Assembly (NCBI GenBank): GCA_024399035.1
Contig: JAKSID010000016.1
Span: forward strand, 1 to 56,640
DNA length: 56,640 nucleotides
Direction: 5' to 3'
Origin: Fibrobacter sp.
GTDB lineage: Bacteria > Fibrobacterota > Fibrobacteria > Fibrobacterales > Fibrobacteraceae
Every line of letters starts with the position of its first letter. Position 1 is the first letter of the stretch. Of this stretch, positions 17,821 to 24,205 are shown piece by piece. A program made the position numbers and the translations under genes. The notes below the pieces were generated by a model, which saw only the letters and a list, made by a program, of their open reading frames with translations, had not been told where the DNA came from and made no database searches.

Positions 17821-17886
17821 ATGATTACCCTAGCGGCCCTGGTGTTTGGATGTATTGTGGGTTGGGTAGGGGTAAAAAAGGAGTAA
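17821..17886 (+). CDS. Possible 21-residue hydrophobic leader peptide
   Basis: This tiny frame starts about 13 bases after the TATATTTT box, so it would be almost leaderless. The product is one hydrophobic segment (starting MITLAALVFG) with a basic-acidic end, KKE. Its last codons overlap the AAGGAG ribosome-binding site of the next gene, whose ATG is 3 bases after its stop. This geometry would allow translational coupling. There is no ribosome-binding site of its own, so the case rests on position only. Confidence 0.35.
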   Translation: MITLAALVFGCIVGWVGVKKE

Positions 17887-17889
17887 TTA

Positions 17890-18720
17890 ATGAGAAAATT
17901 TACCTTTGGCGAACAGGCCCTTATCAGCAAGCTCATTGCAAATTCCGCTGACCCGGCTGCATGTTTCCCCATTAAGACCCTCGAAGCTATCTTCCAGGAC
18001 AACAAGCTCACTTTCCATGTCGAAGACCTGGCTTACTTTAACTTCTACGTGAACGAAGGCAAGGAAGAATCCGTCAAGGAAAAAATCAAGGCTGTTTACA
18101 ACCGCCTCCTCGAAGCATTCAACCTGCTGGACTACCTCAAGGCCGAAGGCCTGGTGACCGAGTTGGTTTCTTCCCGCGAAAAGAAAACCTCTTTCGGTGA
18201 CGACGTTAACTACGTTTCTGCCGGCCTTGTCGAAGTCCGCGTGTTCGTCGAAGAAGACCTGATCGTCGAAAAGCTGCTCAACTTCATTAACAACGCCGTG
18301 TACGTTTCCGACGCCCTCAAGGAACTCCAGGCCGACGAATTCAAGACCTTCGAAGACAAGTCCCTGGCTGAATCCCAAAAGATGGTCAAAAAGGCTCGCA
18401 CCGCCGTGGTCTTTGCATTCCTGGCCGTGATTATCGCAATCGCCGGCATCGTGCTTAGCGCCATGGGCATTCTGGGCGGTGGCAGCAAGGCTCCCGACGC
18501 AAGCGCAGCCCTCAAGCCCGCAATCGAAAGCATCCAGACTTCCATCGACGAAAAGCTGGTGCCCGCAGTTGTCGACGTCAAGACCGCCGTTGGCGAAGTC
18601 AAGACCGCAGTGGACAACATGGGCGCCGAACCCGTTAGCCTGAGCGACCTGCAAAAGGAATCCTCCGACGACGGCGACTCCAAACCCGCCAAGAAAAAGT
18701 CCAAGAAGCGCAAGCGCTAG
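17890..18720 (+). CDS. Single-pass membrane protein of unknown function
   Basis: I do not recognise this family. The first 165 of 276 residues are soluble and mixed helical/strand, with many Glu and Lys (for example NYVSAGLVEVRVFVEEDLIVEKLLNF). One transmembrane segment follows at about 170-193 (VVFAFLAVIIAIAGIVLSAMG). A roughly 80-residue tail then contains the helical pattern VKTAVGEVKTAVDNMG and a highly basic end (KKKSKKRKR). A strong AAGGAG precedes the ATG. The N-terminus probably faces the cytoplasm and could be a regulatory or binding module. The gene uses the same codon style as its core-genome neighbours and shows no sign of transfer. Confidence 0.75.
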   Translation: MRKFTFGEQALISKLIANSADPAACFPIKTLEAIFQDNKLTFHVEDLAYFNFYVNEGKEESVKEKIKAVYNRLLEAFNLLDYLKAEGLVTELVSSREKKTSFGDDVNYVSAGLVEVRVFVEEDLIVEKLLNFINNAVYVSDALKELQADEFKTFEDKSLAESQKMVKKARTAVVFAFLAVIIAIAGIVLSAMGILGGGSKAPDASAALKPAIESIQTSIDEKLVPAVVDVKTAVGEVKTAVDNMGAEPVSLSDLQKESSDDGDSKPAKKKSKKRKR

Positions 18721-18916
18721 TGTCATCCCGAGCCACTCTGAATGTCATCCCGGGCAGTCCCCATGTCATCCCGGCCCTGTGCCGGCTGCAACACACTTAG
18801 GAACTTGTTCCTTAGTGTGGCTGGTCCCCGTAGGGGGAGGATCTCCTTTTTATGTCATCCCGAGCGTTTTCTCAAACTGTCATTGCGAGGCTGCGTAGCA
18901 GCCGAAGCAATCGAAG
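18720..18916 (+). repeat. Cluster of interspersed repeats (families A, B, C)
   Basis: Directly after the preceding stop codon the sequence is a mosaic: TGTCATCCCGAGCC (18721), TGTCATCCCGGGCAG (about 18743), a full family C element (18764-18846), TGTCATCCCGAGCG (18853), then a family B element (about 18878-18916) with the pattern GTCATTGCGAG...AGCAATCGAAG. Other family B copies are at about 19640, 27888 and 27979. The final part is used as coding sequence by the next gene. Confidence 0.75.
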
Positions 18917-19538
18917 CGTTATTCTTAAGACTGCCCTGGCTCTCCTCCTGGGCAGCCTTTTCGCATGCTCGACCTCCAGCGACCCGGAAGATCCTCCCGA
19001 AACCAGTACCGTCTGCTTTATTGGCGACTCCATCATGTACTACTGGGACCTTGAAAAATATTTCCCCGGGCTCGTTATCAGTAAACATGCCGTTGCTGGC
19101 GCAGTGGTGGAGGACATCGACGATTGGGATGTTCGCGACTGCAAGGGTGCACGCACCGTATTCCTTATGGGCACCAACAACATCTGGGGTTACACCTCCG
19201 ACCTGCCCGACATGGAAGAAGCCCGTGAATACTACGGCAACCTTTTCGTGCGTTATGCTTCCAAGCTGGGCGGCAAGCCCCTGCTGTTTGTTTCCATATT
19301 GCCCCGCAACGACCGCTATGCCCAGGATACCTTGGTTACAGACAACGTAAGGCTACAGAACATCGTGGTCAAGCGCAAGCTAGATTCCCTTGGCACAGGC
19401 TATCGTTACATCGATGTGTTTGACGACTTTATCCAAAAAGGCAACGCCATCGACAGCACCCTTTTTAAAGACGGCCTGCACCCCAACGAAAAAGGCTACG
19501 AAGTCCTTGCCGCCAAACTCAAACCCTACCTATACTAA
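18852..19538 (+). CDS. SGNH/GDSL-type hydrolase lipoprotein, N-terminus built from repeats
   Basis: This is a 228-residue esterase-like protein. The SGNH blocks are FIGDS (Ser60), MGTNN (Asn109-110) and DGLHP (Asp207, His210). A lipobox LFAC places the lipidated Cys at 39, so it is probably an outer-membrane or periplasmic lipoprotein. The only good in-frame start before the hydrophobic stretch is ATG 18852, which lies in a TGTCATCCCGAG repeat. The first 22 residues (Arg/Ser-rich) are encoded by family A and B repeat sequence. No ribosome-binding site is obvious except AGGATCTCC in the upstream repeat. Function as a carbohydrate esterase or lipase is inferred from the fold only. Confidence 0.8.
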   Translation: MSSRAFSQTVIARLRSSRSNRSVILKTALALLLGSLFACSTSSDPEDPPETSTVCFIGDSIMYYWDLEKYFPGLVISKHAVAGAVVEDIDDWDVRDCKGARTVFLMGTNNIWGYTSDLPDMEEAREYYGNLFVRYASKLGGKPLLFVSILPRNDRYAQDTLVTDNVRLQNIVVKRKLDSLGTGYRYIDVFDDFIQKGNAIDSTLFKDGLHPNEKGYEVLAAKLKPYLY

Positions 19539-19560
19539 TGTCATCTCGAGCAGTCCCCAT

Positions 19561-19622
19561 GTCATCCACTTCGTGGACAAGTCTTTCTAAGCGCTGAAGC
19601 GCTAAGAAATGCTTCATCCCGG
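19561..19622 (+). repeat. Interspersed repeat family D, copy 1 (62 bp)
   Basis: The segment from GTCATCCACTTCGTGG to ATGCTTCATCCCGG is identical, in inverse orientation, to 45915-45976. It contains the hairpins CCACTTCGTGG and AGCGCTGAAGCGCT. It is followed after 18 bases by a family B element, GTCATTGCGAGCGAAGCG (about 19640-19677). Confidence 0.85.
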
Positions 19623-19697
19623 GCTCTTCGCTCTCAGTTTGTCATTGCGAGCGAAGCGAAGCAATCGAAGCAGGCTCTCCTTTATTATCTTTCAGTC

Positions 19698-19886
19698 ATG
19701 TTCGCCACCCTCATCGACATCATCAAGAAAATCGGCTATGGCATTGCCATAGTCGTGTGCTTTATCTTTGAGATGTTGGCAAACCTTATCATCGCCCCGA
19801 TCTGGATTCTACACGACTGGATTGCCCACAAGCGCGCCGTATACCTGGGCAAAAATTACCTCAAGAAATATCACAAGGACGAATAG
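19698..19886 (+). CDS. Small membrane protein, 62 residues
   Basis: The product begins with a short polar start, then two closely spaced hydrophobic stretches (IGYGIAIVVCFIFEMLANLIIAPIWIL, about residues 12-38), and ends with a basic tail (KRAVYLGKNYLKKYHKDE). The positive-inside rule places the tail in the cytoplasm. Upstream is repeat sequence and a poor ribosome-binding site. I do not recognise the family. It is judged real because of its coherent membrane-plus-tail design and codon use. Confidence 0.55.
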   Translation: MFATLIDIIKKIGYGIAIVVCFIFEMLANLIIAPIWILHDWIAHKRAVYLGKNYLKKYHKDE

Positions 19887-19900
19887 CGAACTTGTCTCGA

Positions 19901-20848
19901 CTAGCTTTTTTCTGCGATAATCTTCCCTGCATATTCCTTTATGAAGGAAAAATCGCTGTCCAGGTATTTCTCAGGACATTCCCGTATTTGCTGGATGATA
20001 TAAGAACCGACCCTTTCCCTAATATCCATTTTTTCAGGGAAAGATTTATCGTTTCTTAGATCGGATATTTTATTTAGCGCCTCGATGTTTACGGCGTCAA
20101 AGAATAAATCACTCGAAAAGCTCTTTAGAATGTTGTTGTTAGACGAGTTCATTTCTTGTAGCTTTTGACGGAGTTCCGTGTTTGGACAGGATAACTGCAT
20201 TAAGCGAGTAACGGTGTCGTCGTTTTTCGTTGAGTTCCAAATTTGCGATGCGTAGTAATCCCAGATTTTTTTACTGTCCATTTTGCGGCGATGAATCCAG
20301 TATCTCCACTGATTTTTTGTAATCTTGTATTCGCTTGGATTGTCGTGCGCCAACTTTGAAAAATTTAAAACATTCATAAGTTCATCACTCTTCAACTCGA
20401 CAAATCCCTCGCGCTTAATTATATCCATGAGCTTTTTTGGATCGTATTCTGCAAGATTGGCAACTAGGTCAAATTCAATTTCGAAATAGTAGTTCGTGTT
20501 ATACACGCTTGTATATGGATATATTTTTACGCTTTCAGTTGCAACGCTGCGATGTAAACCATATTTGTCGTTGCATTCCATCTGAAAACATTTTTGTAAA
20601 ATAAGGTATGCTGTATCAATAGCCTTTGTAAGTTTCGGCAAATTGGCTTTTTCCTTGGCGCCAATCAATATGTAATTTCCGGTTAGTGTAACAGAATTTC
20701 CATTGATAAGATCTTGAACCAATTTCGATGATTCAATCCAGTTGTTCTCATAGTGAGTCACTCCATGCTCAAATCCGGAATCTTCCATGGTAAACTCATT
20801 TCCGTCAGTTAACATGACGTTTCCCCAGTAGTAAGGATTCTTACTCAT
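19901..20848 (-). CDS. Orphan protein, second gene of a two-gene accessory operon
   Basis: I do not recognise this 315-residue protein. It is soluble, rich in Asn, Lys, Asp and Tyr, without signal peptide, membrane segment or obvious nucleotide-binding or nuclease motif. A segment around residues 115-145 (YNTNYYFEIEFDLVANLAEYDPKKLMDI) looks like a compact alpha/beta domain; the end is helical. Its start overlaps the end of the upstream gene by four bases (ATGA type), so the two are co-translated. The base composition is clearly more AT-rich than the core genes. A paired role in defence or toxin-antitoxin activity is a guess from context. Confidence 0.7.
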   Translation of the reverse strand: MSKNPYYWGNVMLTDGNEFTMEDSGFEHGVTHYENNWIESSKLVQDLINGNSVTLTGNYILIGAKEKANLPKLTKAIDTAYLILQKCFQMECNDKYGLHRSVATESVKIYPYTSVYNTNYYFEIEFDLVANLAEYDPKKLMDIIKREGFVELKSDELMNVLNFSKLAHDNPSEYKITKNQWRYWIHRRKMDSKKIWDYYASQIWNSTKNDDTVTRLMQLSCPNTELRQKLQEMNSSNNNILKSFSSDLFFDAVNIEALNKISDLRNDKSFPEKMDIRERVGSYIIQQIRECPEKYLDSDFSFIKEYAGKIIAEKS

Positions 20849-22020
20849 ACTGATTCCCCCGAAATAATCGTTTTTGCATAAGAGGCGATAAAGAAATTTT
20901 TGTCGTCGATAAAGTCTAATGGGCTAATATCTATAGCGTCCTTTAGATGTTTCATGAGATTTTTTTTGGAAACTTTTCCATTTTCCCCATACTCCTTGAT
21001 ATAGTCGCTGACTGCCGAATTCTGCTCATAGCTATGTATGAACTGATACTTTTCTTTCTCTTGTTCTTTTCGAGTTTTGTCCGCGTGCCTGACCATCCAG
21101 AAGAATAGCTTGTCTTCTTTTTTTTCGGGCCGTGTACTTTGGGCTAGATCCCCAATAATTCTTGATGAGTAAATAAGGCTTTCTTCGTGAGAGTTTTTTG
21201 GAGATCTGAAATATAAATGATTCTTTTTGTCAAGAAATGTGTTTTCTGGATGATAACAAACATGCTCGAAATACAAAAGCAAAAAATCAAGACTATATAT
21301 TTTATGTGCACCGGCTGAACACAATTTTTTTTCGGATTTGTCAATAGACCATTTAGAACAAAATTCCAAATCAAAGTGGATGATAAAAGAGAAAATTTTG
21401 GAACCCGTTTCAAATTTTGTGAGCTCAACATCTTGAATAGGCGAATCGCCCATTTCGACATCACTCACGTCAATGCTATCGTAGCAAATCGTATTTTTTA
21501 TTAAAATAAGGCTTGCAGGAGAGTCCTCGGCGAACAAAGATGAAACGATTGTTTTTGCCGCCTTTAGTATGCTTGCAAAATCATTGTTTATGATGGCTGT
21601 ATTTGTGAATACCTTGATGCAATTGTTTTTGATTGTAAAAGACTTGCCCTGGAGAAATTCGTAAAAATCTGGGGCGTCTTTTTGTGGCGAAAAGTTGGCG
21701 GGAATATCCGCCAGCATTTTTTCTATGAAAATATCGTCAGTTCTGCACTCTGTTTTGTAGCATGGCCAAAGGGCGTAACGGTCCCGTTCGTCGTATCGCT
21801 TTCCCTTGCCTTGCTCGGTAAATTGACTGATTAAGGAATCTAGGGAGTCAAGTTTGTACTTTCCATCCCAAGCTTCTTTTACCCATTTTTGGTAAAGAAC
21901 GACCCTTCCGGAGAAAAAGATTTCTCCTTTGCTTAAGTTCCAAATGCTCACGGCTATGTCTGGGATTTTGCGCTTGTGGCCAGTCAGGTGGTTGTACCCC
22001 CTCGCTCCTGTTGCGTCCAC
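20845..22020 (-). CDS. Orphan protein, first gene of a two-gene accessory operon
   Basis: I do not recognise this 391-residue protein. GTG at 22020 follows GAGGTGA at about 10 bases and is preferred; a different-frame ATG overlaps it. Seen in order: an N-terminal segment with KRKIPDIAVSIWNLSKGEIFFSGRVVLY, a middle part rich in aromatic residues and Asp, a cluster HFDLEFCSKWSIDKSEKKLC, and a Lys/Glu-rich end. There is no signal peptide or membrane helix. It is AT-rich and linked by a 4-base overlap to 19901-20848. The pair is flanked by family D/B repeats on one side and family E fragments on the other, which suggests acquisition as a unit. Confidence 0.7.
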   Translation of the reverse strand: MDATGARGYNHLTGHKRKIPDIAVSIWNLSKGEIFFSGRVVLYQKWVKEAWDGKYKLDSLDSLISQFTEQGKGKRYDERDRYALWPCYKTECRTDDIFIEKMLADIPANFSPQKDAPDFYEFLQGKSFTIKNNCIKVFTNTAIINNDFASILKAAKTIVSSLFAEDSPASLILIKNTICYDSIDVSDVEMGDSPIQDVELTKFETGSKIFSFIIHFDLEFCSKWSIDKSEKKLCSAGAHKIYSLDFLLLYFEHVCYHPENTFLDKKNHLYFRSPKNSHEESLIYSSRIIGDLAQSTRPEKKEDKLFFWMVRHADKTRKEQEKEKYQFIHSYEQNSAVSDYIKEYGENGKVSKKNLMKHLKDAIDISPLDFIDDKNFFIASYAKTIISGESV

Positions 22021-22379
22021 AAGAATTCATCACCTCTCCGTTCTGCGACATCGGCCTTTGACCGACTAGCCTACGCTTCCCGAGCACAAGCCTGCAACGC
22101 TGTCGAGAGGGTTACCTTAACGACAATAATTTACGCTTTTATGCACTACGCGTCAAGAGGTTGGTTCAGAAAAAATTGGCGGCCCGGCACTGCTCCCGAT
22201 TTCTAATCTAATTGTCAGAAGCGAAGAATGGGGTTTGTTTCCAATACTTCGGAAAGCCCATTTCACTAATGGGACCCAACCATTTTATCGCAGATAAGCC
22301 CTCGACTTATCATTAGGTTCGCTTGTTCCTCGATAGTCTTGAAATCTTTTGTGTACTCCATTTCCCTTTACCCCTAAAA
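22021..22379. other. Gene-free stretch with repeat fragment
   Basis: No supported gene is present. GGCGGCCCGGCACTGC at about 22179 matches the head of the family E composite repeat (full copies at 23211 and 28045). The remaining sequence shows no terminator for the upstream direction and no promoter I can support. Confidence 0.4.
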
Positions 22380-22447
22380 AAGAAAAAACTCGCCGAAGTA
22401 AGCTATGCATTGCTGCATTGAAGCCCGGCGAGTATGGTAAATCAAAT
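22380..22447 (-). ncRNA. Candidate small RNA (orphan promoter-to-terminator unit)
   Basis: On the minus strand TATATTT (plus 22454-22460) would start a transcript near 22447. The RNA ends in a stem ACTCGCCG / CGGCGAGT (plus 22426-22433 with 22388-22395), enclosing about 30 bases with the sub-hairpin TGCAGCAATGCA, and then TTTTTTCTTTTTT. No good reading frame lies inside. Length would be about 65-70 nt. The call rests on the promoter-like box plus a terminator-like stem. Confidence 0.4.
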
Positions 22448-22510
22448 GTACATAAATATATCTGAGAAAACAAGGGATTCTGTTCATTTTGCAAACAACT
22501 GCTTGCGTGA

Positions 22511-22556
22511 TTTCACAATCAATCAACGTCCAGCCCGGCACAGCAGTGCCGTCGCG
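22511..22556 (+). repeat. Repeat junction: conserved lead-in plus family E head fragment
   Basis: TTTCACAATCAATCAAC followed by CCAGCCCGGCA is repeated at 26571-26601. Here it runs into CAGCAGTGCCGTCGCG, the head of the family E repeat. The gene at 22638 begins about 80 bases later. Confidence 0.6.
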
Positions 22557-22637
22557 TTATGAAATCTGATGTTGGGACAATGTATTTTTTTTGCTTGCCT
22601 ATGTATGGCAAACGATGAAAAAACAAATGAGGAAAAT

Positions 22638-23198
22638 ATGAACCAGAAAAATACATTCTCTGTTGAATCCTTCCTAGTATCAATTATAGATACGGAAAAT
22701 AAAGTAGAACAGCTTAAAGAATTAGGAATAAAGCTTTCTCTAGAAGAGGAAATCGAACTTCGCAGATTTATCCACCATAATCTTCGGGACGTTCTGGACG
22801 CGCATCGAAAAGAAATAGAAGATTACGGAATAAAAATTTATGATCTAGAATCTCAAATCTTTGAAATATGGTTTAACACCTGCGGAATTGGGCATGACGA
22901 CAATTGTTTGGAGAAAATAAAAGATTATTTGCCAACGACAGACAATCCCATGTCCGATACTCAAAGAAAATATAAAATGGAACTTTCATATTCAGAAATT
23001 ATGATACTTGCAAAAGCTTTTTCATATGCATCGGAAAACAGCTTTGACGGATACCCGAATGATTGTGTATTCGCCGAATTTAGCATGCGTCATTTTTTTA
23101 GCGCGGCAGAAAAGCTGTTAGACGAAAACGACCAAAGTGGACGAGAAATACTTCTATACGCTCGACAACGCGCATGTGGAAATACCTCGGAAATTTAG
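22638..23198 (+). CDS. Hypothetical soluble protein
   Basis: I do not recognise this protein. ATG 22638 (MNQKNTF) is chosen because GAGGAAA lies 6 bases upstream; ATGs at 22569 or 22605 would add residues without a ribosome-binding site. The 186-residue product is helical, charged and without membrane segments or known motifs (for example LSLEEEIELRRFIHHNLRDVLDAHRKEIEDYG). The C-terminus ends 12 bases before a full family E repeat. AT-rich codon use marks it as accessory. Helix-rich design and context would fit an antitoxin, immunity or regulatory protein, but this is speculation. Confidence 0.6.
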   Translation: MNQKNTFSVESFLVSIIDTENKVEQLKELGIKLSLEEEIELRRFIHHNLRDVLDAHRKEIEDYGIKIYDLESQIFEIWFNTCGIGHDDNCLEKIKDYLPTTDNPMSDTQRKYKMELSYSEIMILAKAFSYASENSFDGYPNDCVFAEFSMRHFFSAAEKLLDENDQSGREILLYARQRACGNTSEI

Positions 23199-23210
23199 AA
23201 ACCTTGCTAT

Positions 23211-23398
23211 GGGCGGCCCGGCACAGCAGTGCCGTCGCGCTCTATTTTATGGAAAAGAGGACCCGCCAAGTGGCGAGCCCTCTTTTCTCATAAAACGCAG
23301 TCTTTTACGGAACGTGGGGGTGGGAACGCAAATGTGGCAAAAGTCTGCGCCCCACCCGCTCGGCGCAGCCTTGCTGGGGTCACGATCGCTGCCGCAAT
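23211..23398 (+). repeat. Composite repeat family E, full copy 1
   Basis: This is an approximately 190-bp structured element. It opens GGGCGGCCCGGCAC-AGCA-GTGCC, has a long hairpin GAAAAGAGG...CCTCTTTTC (23252-23287), then GGAACGTGGGGG, and closes with AAAAGTCTGCGCCCC ... GGGGTCACGATCGCTGCCGCAA. The second full copy is at 28045-28242 and has the central hairpin replaced. Fragments lie at about 22179, 22531 and 26182. No protein is encoded. The copies sit between accessory genes. Confidence 0.8.
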
Positions 23399-23407
23399 GG
23401 AGAAAGA

Positions 23408-23632
23408 TTAAGCAATCCTTTGATAAGAAAATCCTCCGTTTCTTATAAAGGTGTGATGGAATGAACCTTTGGACGGTGCATTTTTTAGTCCTTGGTAAAT
23501 TGACTGGGGTACTCCGAAATAATCGTAGATGCTTCCATTGTTAAACTCAATTCGTAGCAAAGAATGCAACGGATCATAACCAACAGCCTTCAAGTTTGAA
23601 GAAATAACACTTTCCATATGGATTGTAAACAT
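23408..23632 (-). CDS. KTSC domain protein
   Basis: This 74-residue protein is made almost entirely of one KTSC domain, named for a conserved Lys-Thr-Ser-Cys-like region and also found fused to lysyl-tRNA synthetases and phage proteins. Visible pattern: VISSNLKAVGYDP, LLRIEFNNGSIYDYFGVP, IYQGLKNAPSKGSFHHTFIR. ATG 23632 has AAAGGA 9 bases upstream. Function of the domain is not settled; it may bind nucleic acid. The gene is alone on this strand and ends 9 bases from a family E repeat. Confidence 0.85.
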   Translation of the reverse strand: MFTIHMESVISSNLKAVGYDPLHSLLRIEFNNGSIYDYFGVPQSIYQGLKNAPSKGSFHHTFIRNGGFSYQRIA

Positions 23633-23679
23633 AAATGGATATCCTTTTTTTTTGAAAGTTAATTTGTTCTAAAAGAGAG

Positions 23680-23710
23680 ACGAGCCGAACCGGCTAAGCC
23701 GGTCCGGCGA
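23680..23710 (-). terminator. Probable terminator of the 48-residue gene
   Basis: On the minus strand GACCGGCTTAGCCGGTTC forms a strong short stem, followed by a T-rich tract (TCTCTCTTTT). It lies just beyond the stop codon at 23715. Confidence 0.55.
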
Positions 23711-23714
23711 TAAC

Positions 23715-23861
23715 TCATCTTAGTGGAATAGCCCATGCTTTCAGACCATAGTCCCAAGCGTCAAGCATTCGGTTGGAATTCTTGACTCTACGGAAACGGC
23801 AAAAGTAAACCTTCCCGTTTTTGTGGCTTGTCTGAGAGATGGGCAGATGCTTATCTGCCAT
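23715..23861 (-). CDS. Small 48-residue basic protein
   Basis: A short frame on the minus strand starts with ATG 23861, preceded by GAGG at about 6 bases. The product is basic and aromatic: MADKHLPISQTSHKNGKVY, then FCRFRRVKNSNRML, and it ends DAWDYGLKAWAIPLR. There is no signal peptide or membrane helix. The Arg/Lys density suggests nucleic-acid contact, as an inference. A terminator-like hairpin follows directly, so a complete mini-transcription unit is present. I do not recognise the family. Confidence 0.5.
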   Translation of the reverse strand: MADKHLPISQTSHKNGKVYFCRFRRVKNSNRMLDAWDYGLKAWAIPLR

Positions 23862-23932
23862 ATCATCCTCATAATTGGAGGTTTGGGCGCCTCTTGGATG
23901 ATAGAGATGCTGTTAAATTAAAGGCATCCTTC

Positions 23933-24022
23933 TATATTTGAGCTGCTATTCTAAAAACAGCAATAAGGAAGGATTCATCCGACCTTACGGGAGTTCGCAA
24001 CTGCAATTGCGGACTCCTTTTT
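23933..24022 (+). ncRNA. Candidate small RNA with own promoter and terminator
   Basis: TATATTTG at 23933-23940 is followed by about 70 bases and then the strong terminator GGAGTTCGCAA-CTGCAA-TTGCGGACTCC-TTTTT (23990-24022). The segment between can form a further hairpin around GAAGGATTCATCC and contains no reading frame with a ribosome-binding site. The unit lies between the divergent 48-residue gene and the RloA promoter. It is a self-contained transcript of roughly 75-80 nt. Confidence 0.5.
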
Positions 24023-24122
24023 CGTACTCTTAAATATAGTAAACAAATTTGCAGTATGGAAGGTTTTCCTACAAATCTTTGTGCCTTTTTTTTGTCTTTT
24101 TATAATTATTTTTAAATAATAT

Positions 24123-24152
24123 TTGACAAATTTTTAAAAATTTATTGATATT
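24123..24152 (+). promoter_or_regulatory. Candidate promoter of the rloA-rloB pair
   Basis: TTGACA (24123-24128) is followed after 18 bases by GATATT (24147-24152) in a very AT-rich stretch. A GAAGGAGG ribosome-binding site precedes the ATG at 24206. Confidence 0.55.
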
Positions 24153-24205
24153 TATGTCGGTAATTTTCTAAATTTGGCTTGAAATTTTCACGAAGGAGGA
24201 CTTGA

